Shown here piece by piece: positions 43,715 to 54,811 of a stretch of DNA of 64,000 nucleotides (within the stretch, counting starts at the first letter, position 1; each line of letters opens with the position of its first letter). Source of the DNA: Anaerobacillus isosaccharinicus (GTDB taxonomy: Bacteria; Bacillota; Bacilli; Bacillales; Anaerobacillaceae); the NCBI RefSeq assembly GCF_001866075.3, contig NZ_CP063356.1, forward strand, positions 920,164 to 984,163, in the 5' to 3' direction. The notes under the pieces are model-generated. The model saw nothing but the letters and a program-made list of their open reading frames with translations. It was not told the origin of the DNA and ran no database searches. A program made the position numbers and the translations under genes.

Positions 43715-44803
43715 TTAGTTTTGAATGAGGATTGATCCAGTTCTCGCTTCTGCTTCTACATAAAAAACTGGTTCGATCCCTTTATTTGATACGAATGTAA
43801 CAAATTTATTAACGATGTCCTTTTTCTCATCCAGTACTTCCATTTTTGGTAAATCACACGTAAAGCCGCCGACAACAGTTTTAAATTCACCTTCTGTTTT
43901 CATTTCAGACGGAATGGTAATTTCGATGCTGCCAGTTGTTGTTTTTAGATAGGCTTTACTTTTCACTTTTTCCGTTAGCTTATATTTGATTGTTCCGTTT
44001 AGTGTTTCCACATCAGCTTCGCCACCAGTGACAGGTAGATGAATTGTCCCGTGAACCGTTTTGGCTTCTACTTTTTCTGCAGCTAGTTTATTAACAGTAA
44101 TGCTACCATTTACAGTTTCTAATGTCACCTTACTACCACTAAGCTTATCAATCGAAATTCGACCATTGACTGTTTTTGCTTCAAACCTCGCAGCCTCAAT
44201 TACATCTCCGTTTAGTTGCCCATTAAATGTATATAGCTTCACTTCTTCAAAATCTTTGCGTGGGATGTAAACAATCGCATTTATTTTCAAAGATTTTTCA
44301 CGAGACTTAAAACGGAGCTTATCATCTGTTACATTGAATGATACTTCTTCTAAAAAATATTTACGAGCAGCTTCTACCTCTTTTTCACGATAAACCTTTA
44401 CTTTACACTCGACACGAACATCGTTTTCATCCCATGGTACGAAATTAACACTCCCATTTTCAACAGCGATATCTACTCTTGAAATATTGCTGTCCCGATG
44501 ATGAAAAATGTGGTCTATTTCCACCGAGTTGCCGAAGTTTAAATCAAGGTCAAACTCTTTAATTTTTTGAACAGCTTGCTCAATAAAATCTGTAAAACGG
44601 TTTGTAAATGATGGTTGACTGTATTTGCCACGATAATCATGGCCGTTTTCCCAATCAACATCATTTGATAAATACGTGTTGGCTTCCCTCTTAGGTTCTT
44701 TCTTTTCTGTTTCTCCTAATTCCTTAAGGAGAGAGACGCCCTCTTCTGCGGTAATCTTTCCGTCCTCAATCATTTTCAAGATCATTTTACGTTCTTCCTG
44801 CAT
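43715..44803 (-). CDS. yvlB: DUF4097 beta-helix protein (YvlB-like)
   Basis: A 362-residue protein. The N-terminus (ILKMIEDGKITAEEGVSLLK) is a SHOCT-like helical motif. Residues about 100-350 form repeated short beta strands such as EAKTVNGRISI, LETVNGSITV and EAKTVHGTIHL. It probably acts at the membrane with PspC. It has a GAGGAGG ribosome site. Confidence 0.87.
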   Translation of the reverse strand: MQEERKMILKMIEDGKITAEEGVSLLKELGETEKKEPKREANTYLSNDVDWENGHDYRGKYSQPSFTNRFTDFIEQAVQKIKEFDLDLNFGNSVEIDHIFHHRDSNISRVDIAVENGSVNFVPWDENDVRVECKVKVYREKEVEAARKYFLEEVSFNVTDDKLRFKSREKSLKINAIVYIPRKDFEEVKLYTFNGQLNGDVIEAARFEAKTVNGRISIDKLSGSKVTLETVNGSITVNKLAAEKVEAKTVHGTIHLPVTGGEADVETLNGTIKYKLTEKVKSKAYLKTTTGSIEITIPSEMKTEGEFKTVVGGFTCDLPKMEVLDEKKDIVNKFVTFVSNKGIEPVFYVEAEARTGSILIQN

Positions 44804-45010
44804 GTTAACTCCTCCTCTTTTTTATCCTATCTGTTAATACGATCTATTTAAAAAAAGGTTTCTTTTTATCAATAAATTATTTTACGGATGATCTTAGGTT
44901 TTTTATGGTTGAAGGAAAAATTCAATCTCGCAATATTCTATTCAAAAATCGTACCGTGTAAAACAGCAGAAACAATGAAAAATTAGCATTTGGAAAAAGG
45001 TGAATGGAAG

Positions 45011-45043
45011 AAAAAGCTTAAGATTCGGTATCCTAAGCTTTTT
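45011..45043 (-). terminator. Terminator downstream of uvrA
   Basis: AAAAAGCTTA and TAAGCTTTTT form the stem with further GAT/ATC pairing, about 95 bp past the uvrA stop. The rest of 44804-45137 shows nothing else. Confidence 0.75.
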
Positions 45044-45137
45044 CTATAACTCTAATAATTCCGTATTTCGCCATTAATTTACTTTTAATCGAGTAAAACC
45101 GTTCGGAGCTACACAAATTTTTGCTTTTTATAAAATT

Positions 45138-48002
45138 CTATCTTGAAATTGCCTTCATACGGTCTTCCATTCGCTCTCGGTCACGTTCGAGGATTGGCTT
45201 TAAATAAAAGCCAGTATAAGATGCTTCTGTTGCAGCTACGTCTTCAGGTGTTCCGGTCGCAATGATCGTTCCGCCTTTGTCGCCACCTTCTGGGCCAAGA
45301 TCAATGATGTAGTCCACGGTTTTAATAACATCAAGGTTATGCTCTATCACCAATACGGTATCACCTTGATCAACAAGGCGTTGCAAAACTTTCAGTAAGC
45401 GATCAATGTCATCGACATGAAGTCCCGTTGTCGGTTCATCAAGGATATAAATCGTCTTCCCTGTTGAACGGCGGTGTAATTCTGAAGCAAGCTTAACCCG
45501 TTGCGCTTCTCCCCCTGACAATGTTGTAGCCGGTTGACCAAGCTTCATGTAGCCTAAGCCTACATCGAATAAGGTTTGAATTTTACGCTTGATTTTCGGG
45601 ATGTTCGCGAAAAATTCGACGCCATCCTCTACTGTCATATCTAGAATTTCAGAAACCGTTTTACCTTTGTAGGTGATATCTAGCGTTTCTCGGTTATAAC
45701 GTTTGCCGTGGCAAACTTCACAAGGAACGTACACATCTGGTAAAAAGTGCATTTCAATTTTTATAATCCCATCGCCACGGCAAGCTTCACAACGACCGCC
45801 TTTAACGTTGAACGAGAAACGACCTTTTTTATAGCCACGAACTTTTGCTTCGTTTGTCATCGCAAACACATCACGAATGTCATCAAAAACTCCAGTGTAG
45901 GTCGCTGGGTTCGAACGTGGCGTCCGTCCAATTGGTGATTGGTCGATATCAATCACTTTATCGATATGCTCTAAGCCTTGGATTGATTTGTGTTTTCCTG
46001 GCTTTTCTTTTGTTTTGTAAAGATTTTGCGCAATTGATTTATATAAGATGTCGTTAATTAACGTACTTTTACCAGAACCAGAAACGCCAGTTACGGCGAC
46101 AAAGATCCCAAGCGGTACCTTTACCGAAACATTTTTCAGGTTGTTTTCAGCAGCCCCTTTAATTTCAAGAAAGCGCCCATCTGATTTCCGGCGTTCAGCA
46201 GGCAAGGAGATAAATTTTTTCCCAGACAAATATTGTCCCGTTAACGAATTTTCGTTTTCCATAATTTGCTCTGGTGTTCCTTCGGCAGTGATCATCCCAC
46301 CATGCACACCTGCACCAGGGCCAATATCAAAAATGTAGTCAGCAGCCATCATCGTATCTTCGTCGTGCTCGACAACGATGAGCGTATTTCCTAAGTCGCG
46401 CATATGCTCTAATGTTGCGATGAGCCGATTATTATCCCGTTGGTGAAGACCGATGGATGGCTCGTCCAAAATATAAAGGACGCCCATGAGCGACGAACCG
46501 ATTTGCGTTGCTAGACGAATTCGTTGTGCTTCTCCACCAGATAGCGTTCCTGCAGCTCTTGATAATGATAAATAATCAAGCCCAACATTAATTAAAAACC
46601 CGAGACGTTCGTTGATCTCTCGTAAAATTAAACGAGCGATTGCCTGCTCTTTTTCCGTTAAATCAAGCGTTTCAAAAAAGTGCTTCGCGTCTTTGACTGA
46701 CATTGCCGTAATTTCACCAATTTGTCTACCGTTAATTAGGACGGCTAAACTTTCTTTTTTGAGGCGGTTTCCTTTACAGGTTGGACAAGGCTTTTGCGCC
46801 ATGTAGCCTTCCATTTGTTCACGAATATAATCAGAACTCGTTTCTTTGTAACGGCGAGCTAGGTTATGAAGAACACCTTCAAACTCAATTTCATTTTCAC
46901 GGATGTGGCCAAATTCATTTTCATAGCGGAAGTAAATTTTTTCGCCATTACTACCTGCTAACACTTTTTCAAGCAAGTGCTTTGGAATTTGTTCAATTGG
47001 AACATCCATATCAATCCCATAATGATCACAAACACTCGCAAGTAGTTGCGGATAGTATTGGGAACTTGTTGGTTCCCAAGGGGCGAGAGCATGTCCTCTT
47101 AATGACTTAGACCAGTCTGGAATGACCAAATCTAAATCTACCTCTAACTTTGACCCTAGCCCGTCACATGTGGGACAAGCACCAAATGGGCTATTAAACG
47201 AGAACATTCTAGGTTCAAGCTCACCGATCGAAAATCCACATTGAGGACAGGCGTGATGCTGGCTGAACAGAAGCTCTTCACCATCGATAATGTCAATCAT
47301 CACGCGACCATCTGCAAGATTTAATGCCGTCTCCAATGAGTCTGCGAGTCTCGTTTCGATTCCAGGTTTCACAACAATCCGATCAATGACGACTTCAATG
47401 CTATGCTTTTTATTTTTTTCAAGATTAATCTCTTCGGCTACTTCTAGAATTTCTCCGTTGACACGAACACGGACAAAGCCTTGCTTTTTAATATCCTCTA
47501 ACGTTTTAACGTGCTCACCTTTACGACCTGATACAATCGGTGCTAAGATTTGCATTTTCGTTCGTTCTGGAAAACTCATAATTTGATCGACCATTTGTTG
47601 AATCGTTTGCGATGAAATTTCAATTTCATGCTTTGGACAAATAGGGCGACCGATACGAGCGTAAAGAAGCCGTAAATAATCATAAATTTCCGTGACAGTT
47701 CCTACAGTAGAACGAGGGTTTCGGCTTGTCGTTTTTTGATCGATCGAGATCGCCGGTGATAAACCTTCAATCGCGTCCACATCCGGCTTATCCATTTGCC
47801 CTAAAAACTGGCGGGCGTAGGCTGATAATGATTCGACATAACGTCTCTGCCCTTCAGCGTAGATCGTATCGAACGCTAACGACGACTTACCTGATCCAGA
47901 CAAACCAGTTAGGACAACCAATTTGTCACGAGGGATCGTCACATCAATATTTTTTAAATTGTGAGAGCGAGCCCCTTTTACAACGATATTTTCTAAAGCC
48001 AT
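45138..48002 (-). CDS. uvrA: Excinuclease ABC subunit A
   Basis: A 954-residue protein with two ABC ATPase modules: Walker [10 protein letters not shown] near residue 31 and GVSGSGKST near 640, and two LSGGEAQR signatures. Zinc-binding Cys pairs are in CPQCGF/CPTCDG and [17 protein letters not shown]. It recognises bulky DNA damage and loads UvrB. It is downstream of uvrB. Confidence 0.98.
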   Translation of the reverse strand: MALENIVVKGARSHNLKNIDVTIPRDKLVVLTGLSGSGKSSLAFDTIYAEGQRRYVESLSAYARQFLGQMDKPDVDAIEGLSPAISIDQKTTSRNPRSTVGTVTEIYDYLRLLYARIGRPICPKHEIEISSQTIQQMVDQIMSFPERTKMQILAPIVSGRKGEHVKTLEDIKKQGFVRVRVNGEILEVAEEINLEKNKKHSIEVVIDRIVVKPGIETRLADSLETALNLADGRVMIDIIDGEELLFSQHHACPQCGFSIGELEPRMFSFNSPFGACPTCDGLGSKLEVDLDLVIPDWSKSLRGHALAPWEPTSSQYYPQLLASVCDHYGIDMDVPIEQIPKHLLEKVLAGSNGEKIYFRYENEFGHIRENEIEFEGVLHNLARRYKETSSDYIREQMEGYMAQKPCPTCKGNRLKKESLAVLINGRQIGEITAMSVKDAKHFFETLDLTEKEQAIARLILREINERLGFLINVGLDYLSLSRAAGTLSGGEAQRIRLATQIGSSLMGVLYILDEPSIGLHQRDNNRLIATLEHMRDLGNTLIVVEHDEDTMMAADYIFDIGPGAGVHGGMITAEGTPEQIMENENSLTGQYLSGKKFISLPAERRKSDGRFLEIKGAAENNLKNVSVKVPLGIFVAVTGVSGSGKSTLINDILYKSIAQNLYKTKEKPGKHKSIQGLEHIDKVIDIDQSPIGRTPRSNPATYTGVFDDIRDVFAMTNEAKVRGYKKGRFSFNVKGGRCEACRGDGIIKIEMHFLPDVYVPCEVCHGKRYNRETLDITYKGKTVSEILDMTVEDGVEFFANIPKIKRKIQTLFDVGLGYMKLGQPATTLSGGEAQRVKLASELHRRSTGKTIYILDEPTTGLHVDDIDRLLKVLQRLVDQGDTVLVIEHNLDVIKTVDYIIDLGPEGGDKGGTIIATGTPEDVAATEASYTGFYLKPILERDRERMEDRMKAISR

Positions 48003-48118
48003 TTATTCATGTCACCCTTCCGCAAATAATCCATGTAAAAATCTTTTGCTTGTCGCCATCGCGAAAAGCCATCTGAGGCCACACAAAACGTTGTGCTTCA
48101 CCTCATATCTTCAAAGGT

Positions 48119-50092
48119 TCACCCTTCTGCTTTTAACTCAATAATTAAATCACGAAGTTCAGCGGCACGTTCAAAATTCAGTGCCTTAGCTGCTTCTTTC
48201 ATTTCTGCTTCCATTCGTTCAATAACAGCGGCACGCTCTTTCTTACTTAGCTTTGTGATTGGTGGTGCTGCGTAATCTTCGTCTGTTTCCGCCACTAATG
48301 TCGCTTTAATAATGTCTGGGATATCTTTTTGAATCGTTGTCGGTGTAATACCATGCTTTATATTATATGCCTCTTGAATGGCTCGCCGGCGATTTGTTTC
48401 TTTAATCGCTATATCCATTGAATTGGTAATTTTATCGGCATACATGATTACGTGACCGCGGGCATTTCGAGCGGCACGACCTGTTGTTTGAATTAATGAT
48501 CGTTCCGAGCGTAAAAATCCTTCTTTATCTGCGTCTAAAATCGCGACGAGCGAAACTTCCGGAATGTCTAACCCCTCTCGGAGAAGGTTGATCCCAATTA
48601 GAACATCAAATGTACCCAATCGTAGCTGGCGAATAATTTCTATTCGCTCGAGCGTTTTAATTTCTGAATGCAAATAACGTACTTTGATACCTAGTTCTTT
48701 TAAATAATCGGTTAAGTCTTCTGACATTTTTTTCGTTAATGTCGTGACGAGGACACGTTCATTTTTTTCAACATGATCACGGATCTCGCCGATGAGATCA
48801 TCAATTTGTCCTTGAATTGGACGTACATCTATTGTAGGGTCAAGCAACCCAGTAGGGCGAATAATTTGCTCAACCATTTTCGGTGTATGTTCTAATTCAT
48901 AAGGTCCTGGTGTCGCCGAGACAAAGATCGCCTGCTTTACTTTTTTCTCAAATTCTTCAAAACGTAAGGGGCGATTGTCTTTTGCTGAAGGCAGACGGAA
49001 GCCATGATCGACTAACACTTGCTTCCTCGCCTGGTCACCATTAAACATTCCCCGAACTTGCGGTAACGTAACATGGGACTCGTCCACCACCATGAGAAAG
49101 TCCTCTGGGAAGAAGTCTATTAATGTGTAAGGCGTTGCCCCAGGCTCGCGGAACGTTAAATGCCGTGAGTAGTTCTCAATCCCATTGCAATAGCCCATCT
49201 CTTGCATCATTTCGATATCATAACGAGTTCGTTGCTCTAGCCTTTGCGCTTCGAGAAGCTTCCCGTTTTCATGAAGCTCCTTTAAACGTTCTTCAAGTTC
49301 AGCTTCGATATGAACAATTGCTTTTTTTAAGTTTTCCTCACGAGTTACGAAGTGGGATGCTGGGAAAATGGCGACGTGCTTTCGTTCACCTAATATTTCA
49401 CCAGTCAATGCATCGACTTCTGTCATCCGATCTATTTCGTCACCAAAAAATTCAACTCGAATGCAACGCTCATCTTTTGAGGCTGGAAAAATTTCGACAA
49501 CATCGCCACGAACACGGAATGTTCCCCGTGTAAAATTAATGTCATTGCGATCATATTGAATATCAACCAAATCTCTCAGTAGCTGATTACGGTCTTTTTC
49601 CATTCCTGTTCGTAATGATACGACTAGGTCACGATATTCTTCTGGTGAACCTAAACCGTAAATACACGAGACACTGGCAATGATAATAACGTCTTGGCGT
49701 TCAAATAAGGCACTCGTTGCAGAGTGACGGAGCTTATCAATTTCATCATTAATGCTGGCATCTTTTTCAATATATGTATCGGAATGAGCGATATAAGCCT
49801 CTGGTTGATAGTAATCATAATAGGATACAAAATATTCCACCGCATTATTAGGGAAAAACTGCTTAAACTCACTATATAGCTGTCCCGCTAACGTCTTATT
49901 GTGGGCGATGACTAGCGTTGGCTTATTCACTTCTTTAATCACATTTGAGATCGTAAAGGTTTTCCCAGTCCCTGTCGCGCCAAGAAGTGTTTGCATCTGT
50001 TTTCCTTCTTTTAAACCTGTTACAAGTTCAGTAATTGCAGTTGGCTGGTCACCTTGTGGCTCATATTTTGAAACAAGCTGAAATTGCTCCAA
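48119..50092 (-). CDS. uvrB: Excinuclease ABC subunit B
   Basis: The preferred start is TTG 50092, placed 6 bp after GGAGGGG and giving [15 protein letters not shown] and 657 residues. ATG 50107 would start inside that ribosome site. Walker A is GATGTGKT, the beta-hairpin region is [10 protein letters not shown] and the C-terminal UvrA/UvrC-interaction coiled coil is [18 protein letters not shown]. It verifies damage and recruits UvrC. Confidence 0.97.
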   Translation of the reverse strand: MEQFQLVSKYEPQGDQPTAITELVTGLKEGKQMQTLLGATGTGKTFTISNVIKEVNKPTLVIAHNKTLAGQLYSEFKQFFPNNAVEYFVSYYDYYQPEAYIAHSDTYIEKDASINDEIDKLRHSATSALFERQDVIIIASVSCIYGLGSPEEYRDLVVSLRTGMEKDRNQLLRDLVDIQYDRNDINFTRGTFRVRGDVVEIFPASKDERCIRVEFFGDEIDRMTEVDALTGEILGERKHVAIFPASHFVTREENLKKAIVHIEAELEERLKELHENGKLLEAQRLEQRTRYDIEMMQEMGYCNGIENYSRHLTFREPGATPYTLIDFFPEDFLMVVDESHVTLPQVRGMFNGDQARKQVLVDHGFRLPSAKDNRPLRFEEFEKKVKQAIFVSATPGPYELEHTPKMVEQIIRPTGLLDPTIDVRPIQGQIDDLIGEIRDHVEKNERVLVTTLTKKMSEDLTDYLKELGIKVRYLHSEIKTLERIEIIRQLRLGTFDVLIGINLLREGLDIPEVSLVAILDADKEGFLRSERSLIQTTGRAARNARGHVIMYADKITNSMDIAIKETNRRRAIQEAYNIKHGITPTTIQKDIPDIIKATLVAETDEDYAAPPITKLSKKERAAVIERMEAEMKEAAKALNFERAAELRDLIIELKAEG

Positions 50093-50221
50093 ACTTGACC
50101 CCTCCATTTTTGTATTTTTAGTGAACGATTTTTCACCGTTCTTCGTTTAATTATGTAAAAAAAGCTATTAAATCCGCTATAATCAGTATATCACAAGGAT
50201 ATCATATTCAAACATAGTTTA

Positions 50222-50235
50222 CGAACATATATTCT
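50222..50235 (-). promoter_or_regulatory. Possible LexA (DinR) box of uvrB
   Basis: CGAACATATATTCT matches CGAAC-N4-GTTCG in one half and three of five bases in the other. It is about 130 bp upstream of uvrB. B. subtilis uvrBA is SOS-regulated. A TATACT element lies between the box and the gene. Confidence 0.45.
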
Positions 50236-50270
50236 TCTTGTGATAAAAAATACATTCGACATTTTTTGAT

Positions 50271-50316
50271 AAGTGATACACTTGGATTATGTTAAACAAT
50301 ATTGAACAATTGTTTA
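50271..50316 (+). promoter_or_regulatory. Palindromic operator-like sites upstream of the NarK-like gene
   Basis: AAGTGATACACTT (50271-50283) and TAAACAAT/ATTGTTTA around 8 bp (50293-50316) lie 60-105 bp before the start. They do not match the Fnr consensus well. The regulator is unknown. Confidence 0.35.
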
Positions 50317-50375
50317 TAGTATTTATAGGTTCTGGAAAACTATTTTAAAGTACATATTTACCGGAGGAATGAACT

Positions 50376-51671
50376 ATGGCTAAGTTAACAAATTGGACCC
50401 CAGAAAATGACGCATTCTGGGATGATAAAGGAAAAAAAATTGCAAATAAAAATTTATGGATATCTGTTTTTGCACTAATTCTTGCTTTCTGCGTGTGGCA
50501 GCTTTGGTCAGTAACTGCCGTGCGGCTAAATGATGTTGGCTTTAATTTTACAAAAGGTGAGCTGTTTACTCTTGCGGCATTACCAGGTTTAACAGGGGCT
50601 ACACTTAGGTTAGTTTATACATTTTTGCCAAGCATTTTAGGCGGAAAAAGAACTACATTACTTACAACTGCAGTGTTGTTAATCCCGGCAATTGGAATTG
50701 GGTTTGCTGTTCAAAACCCGGAAACACCTTATTCAGTTATGCTTTTGCTTGCAGCACTATGTGGACTTGGTGGCGGTAACTTAGCTTCTTCTACTGCAAC
50801 GTTAAATCCATTTTTCCCGAAAAAAAGAAAAGGAACTGCAAATGGAATTAATGTTGGGATCGGAAATCTCGGAGTCAGTGTCGTTCAGTTTGTAACGCCA
50901 ATTGTGATTGGAATAGGGTTTATCGGTGCTTTTACTGGTGGCGGGCAAATGATGCCAGATGGTAATGTCGTTTACATTCAAAACGCGGCATTTATCTGGG
51001 TGATCCCAATTATTCTTGCGTTCTTCTTAACGTTATTTTTTATGGACGAGCCTCCTGTTGTTAAACAAAGCATCGGCGCACAGCTTTCTGTTTTGAAGCT
51101 TAAGCACACGTGGATCATGGCTTGGCTATACATTATGTGTTTCGGATCATTTATTGGGTTTGCAGCAGCGTTTCCGTTATTAATCCGTTCTGAATTCCCT
51201 GAAATGAACGCTGTTGCATTTGCCTTTCTTGGCCCGTTCGTCGGTGCCAGCCTTCGCCCAGCAGGCGGCTGGATCTCTGATAAAGTGAACAGCGGTGCGA
51301 AAGTAACCTTTTGGGTGATTATTAGTATGATCTTAGCAACAAGTGGTGTTGTTTATTTCCTACAAGTTCACAACTTTTATGGATTTTTAATCATGTTTAT
51401 CATTTTATTTGCTGGTACAGGGATAGCTAATGGATCGACATTCCGGATGGTACCATTTATTTTTGAGGAAAAAGCCGTTGCACCAATCTTAGGGTTGATT
51501 GCAGCATTCGCAGCCTATGGCGCATTCTTTATCCCAAAAATCTTCGGTTGGTCAATTGATACAACTGGTACTGCCGATTTAGCCTTGTACATTTTCATCG
51601 GCTATTATGTGATTAGCCTATGGGTTTGCTGGAATTGGTACACTCGGAAGAATTGTGAGTATGAGTGTTAG
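50376..51671 (+). CDS. Nitrate/nitrite porter, NarK family (MFS)
   Basis: A 431-residue protein with about 12 membrane segments. The nitrate-porter signatures GLGGGNLASSTATLNPFFPK and GTANGINVGIGNLGVSV are present, as is the second-half FLGPFVGASLRPAGGWISDK. It should exchange nitrate and nitrite. No nitrate reductase gene is in the window. It sits between uvrB and csbA, which are adjacent in B. subtilis, so it is an insertion here. Confidence 0.9.
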   Translation: MAKLTNWTPENDAFWDDKGKKIANKNLWISVFALILAFCVWQLWSVTAVRLNDVGFNFTKGELFTLAALPGLTGATLRLVYTFLPSILGGKRTTLLTTAVLLIPAIGIGFAVQNPETPYSVMLLLAALCGLGGGNLASSTATLNPFFPKKRKGTANGINVGIGNLGVSVVQFVTPIVIGIGFIGAFTGGGQMMPDGNVVYIQNAAFIWVIPIILAFFLTLFFMDEPPVVKQSIGAQLSVLKLKHTWIMAWLYIMCFGSFIGFAAAFPLLIRSEFPEMNAVAFAFLGPFVGASLRPAGGWISDKVNSGAKVTFWVIISMILATSGVVYFLQVHNFYGFLIMFIILFAGTGIANGSTFRMVPFIFEEKAVAPILGLIAAFAAYGAFFIPKIFGWSIDTTGTADLALYIFIGYYVISLWVCWNWYTRKNCEYEC

Positions 51672-51674
51672 AGG

Positions 51675-51692
51675 AAGGTAGAATGTAGGATG
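51675..51692. repeat. Family A half-arm remnant
   Basis: AGGTAGAATGTAGGATGG resembles two to three decayed AATGTAG heptamers, with no right arm seen. Confidence 0.35.
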
Positions 51693-51875
51693 GTGTGGGT
51701 AGTTCGGGGATGTTTGTATTGAAAAGAGTGGACATAATTTTTTTTAGAATGCAAGTAGAACTGATTTCATTGACTAACGGTATGTTACTTGCTGTTATAA
51801 GGCTTTATTATTTTTTAGAAATTTGTGCTAAAATAAAGAATAGGCAAGTATGACTCAATTAAGGGGGAGTAAAAA

Positions 51876-52139
51876 TTGGCTATCAGTAACAAAAAAATAA
51901 TTGACTTAGTTGAACAGCTTCCAGAATCGGCAAGAAAGTCAGCTTATGATTACCTAAAATTTTTAACTGTAAGTCATTCAAGACCAAACTGGGATGAAAT
52001 TTTGGATTTGGAACCAGATGAAACTCCTTTAAGTGAAGAAGAAGAACTACAACTCAAGAACAACTCAGAATTTGTGTCTTGGGAGGATGCAATGAATGAG
52101 CTTAACTTACCAAGTGACGTTAAGTCGAGAGTCGATTAA
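51876..52139 (+). CDS. Antitoxin of a type II toxin-antitoxin pair
   Basis: The start is TTG 51876 behind GGGGGAG, giving 87 residues. The N-terminal helix KKIIDLVEQLPESARKSAYD resembles DUF2281-type antitoxins. An acidic tail (DEILDLEPDETPLSEEEEL) should cover the toxin. It overlaps the toxin gene by 44 bp. Confidence 0.78.
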   Translation: MAISNKKIIDLVEQLPESARKSAYDYLKFLTVSHSRPNWDEILDLEPDETPLSEEEELQLKNNSEFVSWEDAMNELNLPSDVKSRVD

Positions 52140-52356
52140 GTATTTAAAAAAGCAAGAAAAAGCTGTGCAATTAAGAATCACTCGAGCACTAAAGGGATTG
52201 ACAATTCAGCCTCCTCTTGGCGATATTAAGCCCTTAAAGGGTAGAAATAAACAATTGCGGTTAAGAGTTGGTAGCTATAGAGTTATTTTCGAAATAAACC
52301 ACAATGAAAAAATGATCTATATATTGACGATTGATATTCGTGGGGATATATACTAA
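52096..52356 (+). CDS. RelE/ParE family toxin
   Basis: An 86-residue RelE/ParE fold: QVTLSRESIKYLKKQEKAVQ, IKPLKGRNKQLRLRVGSYRV and a C-terminal ILTIDIRGDIY. RelE members cut ribosome-bound mRNA and ParE members inhibit gyrase. The sequence alone does not decide which. It is translated from inside the antitoxin gene and followed by a terminator. Confidence 0.88.
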   Translation: MSLTYQVTLSRESIKYLKKQEKAVQLRITRALKGLTIQPPLGDIKPLKGRNKQLRLRVGSYRVIFEINHNEKMIYILTIDIRGDIY

Positions 52357-52370
52357 ATCTTCTTTAATTT

Positions 52371-52408
52371 AGACCATTACAAAAAAAATTTGGTAATGGT
52401 CTTTTTTA
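52371..52408 (+). terminator. Terminator after the toxin gene
   Basis: AGACCATTAC and GTAATGGTCT form a perfect 10-bp stem followed by T6. Confidence 0.9.
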
Positions 52409-52442
52409 CTCTTAAGAAAATTTAGTAAACGGAGGATTTATT

Positions 52443-52817
52443 ATGATAAAAACGAGCATTAGTAGTGAAGACTCAATATTATTTTTGGAAATGACTGGAT
52501 GGTTAGAGAGTCCGAATTATAAACAAAAGCTTTATCGTCGTCTACCTTATGTAAAAATTTTAAAGGATTTTAAATCTGATGAAAGAAAAAAGTTTATTTC
52601 AATCTATAACGATATGAAATATCTTTTATTAGATAAGGAAATAGACATTTTAGATCGATTATATGGCGTAAATAATGAGAAATGTTCGTCACTAAGAGAA
52701 ATTGGAGAATGGCTAGGTGTAGGTCCAGGGCGAGTTCGACAAATTAGAAACAAAGCTGAAACAAAGATGTGTAGAGAAATTAAGCGCAGAATAGTCAAAG
52801 CAGAAGAGCTAGAGTAG
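52443..52817 (+). CDS. Small sigma-70 region 4-like DNA-binding protein
   Basis: A 124-residue protein with a C-terminal helix-turn-helix SLREIGEWLGVGPGRVRQIR of the sigma-70 region 4 type. It has no region 2, so it is not a complete sigma factor. It has its own GGAGG ribosome site after the toxin terminator. It may regulate a mobile element. The function is otherwise unknown. Confidence 0.78.
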   Translation: MIKTSISSEDSILFLEMTGWLESPNYKQKLYRRLPYVKILKDFKSDERKKFISIYNDMKYLLLDKEIDILDRLYGVNNEKCSSLREIGEWLGVGPGRVRQIRNKAETKMCREIKRRIVKAEELE

Positions 52818-52938
52818 AAGTAAATGATAGTGGGATTGGAGCTGTGTTGAGCTACTTCGAAATTTATATAGATTACGGAACGGCGGGATTTATTTATTCA
52901 TTTTAGATTCTTCAAGCGTTCAACATTCAAATAAGAGT

Positions 52939-52972
52939 AAAAACGCACAGATTAATTAATCTGCGCGTTTTT
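52939..52972. terminator. Bidirectional terminator right of the insertion
   Basis: AAAACGCACAGATTAA and TTAATCTGCGCGTTTT pair with one mismatch and end in T5. It separates the accessory genes from csbA. The remainder of 52818-53078 shows nothing else. Confidence 0.8.
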
Positions 52973-53078
52973 GTATGTTTTTTATAATGTTAATTTGTAA
53001 AGAATTGATGTGAAATACACTGTTTTTTAGCCAGCTATCTCCCAAAACAGACCCTTTTTCATCGACTCAGTTCTTTTT

Positions 53079-53303
53079 CTATACCCCGCGGTTCTTCTTT
53101 TGGATGCGGAGTGAGACGATATAACCTGCTACAATGGATAGGGCACCCGTAATAATAACTGGTATGCTTTGATTTAATCCGTCGAAAGCAAAAATGACAA
53201 TCATTAATGTTACCATAAGCGCTCCAATTTTGCTGTACGATACTCTCGTGAAAAAAAGCATCATAATAAATGGAAGAGTGAGCGCTAAAAGTACTGTGAG
53301 CAT
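53079..53303 (-). CDS. csbA: CsbA family small membrane protein
   Basis: A 74-residue protein with two to three membrane segments and a short basic C-terminus (RIQKKNRGV). Its size and place between minJ and the uvrBA genes match B. subtilis csbA, a general-stress (SigB) gene of unknown function. Confidence 0.8.
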   Translation of the reverse strand: MLTVLLALTLPFIMMLFFTRVSYSKIGALMVTLMIVIFAFDGLNQSIPVIITGALSIVAGYIVSLRIQKKNRGV

Positions 53304-53345
53304 GTTAATTCCTGCTCCTTCCAGCGTAATATGATTTAGAAAAAC

Positions 53346-54539
53346 CTATATAACCTGTTCTTCAAAATGGGTCTCTTCTCGAACAAAGAGTAAGCCAACT
53401 TGATGATGTTCGCCGTCATATAAAGCAGTTTGAGCAAAACGGATTTCGCCATTTCCATCAATGATTTCGAGTTTGCAAAACGCAGACTTAAGTTGCAACG
53501 CTTCATAAAACTGTTGCGAGCTAGAAACTCGAACTCCATTGACTTTCGTGACAACCTCTCCCACCTTCACAGCCATTTTTGATGCTGGAGAATGAGGAAT
53601 GACACCAAGGATGACTAATCCATTTTCTCTTTGCGTGTAGATATTCGTATCTTTTTCTTCTCGTAGCTTTAGTAAAAATGCTACGGTTTCTCTTCCTAAT
53701 ATCGCTACAATAGCTACTATTGGAATAAAAATTGGTAAGTACAAGCTTAGTATACTGAAACCTAGTACAACAATCCCTACAAGCAACACGCGTTTTCCAT
53801 TGTTTATAATAGCATGAACTGGAAGTGTACTGCGAATCACTTGCTGAAAACCTATCGCAAAGGGAACAGCCATCACCCAAAATTGAGAAACATCTAAATT
53901 TAAGATCGGCCAAAAGTCAGTTGAAAAAATTGGACCTGCCGGAAGAAGAAAAAAGATGGGTAAAATCCACATTCTTTCTGCCTCGTGGGCACCAACAATT
54001 TTCCCTCGCTTACTATGTAATAATTTTGGCGAAGTTTGTTTGTTACCATTTTTTAAAATTAGCATACCTTCGATAATAAGCATAAGACTGATAAATAAAG
54101 CTAAGCCACCTAATTGAACATGATTTATTTCAATTATCCAACGGTCGATGATTGTTACACCTGTTACCCACTCTGGTAGAACAAGAGCAATTAGGAGAGT
54201 GAGTCCCCCGGTATACGCCGGTGATAGCCAACGTGCTTGTCCAGCTAATAGGATCGCAACATAAACAAAAGCATATAACACGAATACACCTATAGGAATG
54301 ACAATCCCAAGACCAATGACAAATATAGAAACGATCAAACCGGCTAATAAGCCTGGAAAAAGCGGCACAATAAGATTATCTACGACATCATACACACGGG
54401 TATTGAAGTTTCTTCGTTCCCGCTGCACTCGCTTGTAACCAATAAGAAAGCTAAATAGCAGAAGGATGTAAAATAGGGGATGCAAAAAAAAGAGGCCTAT
54501 TCCTTTTAATAGTTCCATGCCTATTACATAACCGTCCAT
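53346..54539 (-). CDS. minJ: Division topology protein MinJ (multi-span plus PDZ)
   Basis: A 397-residue protein, the same length as B. subtilis MinJ. About eight membrane segments fill residues 10-300. A C-terminal PDZ domain (about 305-390) has LVILGVIPHSPASKMAVKVG and VVTKVNGVRVSSSQQ. MinJ links MinCD to DivIVA at the poles and septum. It follows ctpB as in B. subtilis. Confidence 0.88.
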   Translation of the reverse strand: MDGYVIGMELLKGIGLFFLHPLFYILLLFSFLIGYKRVQRERRNFNTRVYDVVDNLIVPLFPGLLAGLIVSIFVIGLGIVIPIGVFVLYAFVYVAILLAGQARWLSPAYTGGLTLLIALVLPEWVTGVTIIDRWIIEINHVQLGGLALFISLMLIIEGMLILKNGNKQTSPKLLHSKRGKIVGAHEAERMWILPIFFLLPAGPIFSTDFWPILNLDVSQFWVMAVPFAIGFQQVIRSTLPVHAIINNGKRVLLVGIVVLGFSILSLYLPIFIPIVAIVAILGRETVAFLLKLREEKDTNIYTQRENGLVILGVIPHSPASKMAVKVGEVVTKVNGVRVSSSQQFYEALQLKSAFCKLEIIDGNGEIRFAQTALYDGEHHQVGLLFVREETHFEEQVI

Positions 54540-54757
54540 TTTACAGCACCGTCCTCTTTAAAAACATCATACATCCATTATAACTAGTTTGGCTGAAAAT
54601 TACATTTATTTTTTCTTATTTGGTTTATTAGTGGTCGGTCCCTTAAAAGAAGGATCGTAAATCGGTATGGTGCCTGAAAAACGGTTTCCAATAAAGTTTC
54701 GGGCAAAAACAAGCATGAATCGGCTAAATGTATCTAATTAAAATTTTTTAAAAACAC

Positions 54758-54803
54758 AAAAAAACTGAGACCAAAGGAGTTTCACATACTACCTTGATCT
54801 CAG
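54758..54803 (-). terminator. Terminator of ctpB
   Basis: CTGAGATCAAGG and CCTTTGGTCTCAG form the minus-strand stem, followed by T7. It begins 8 bp past the ctpB stop. Confidence 0.85.
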
Positions 54804-54811
54804 CGCTACAA

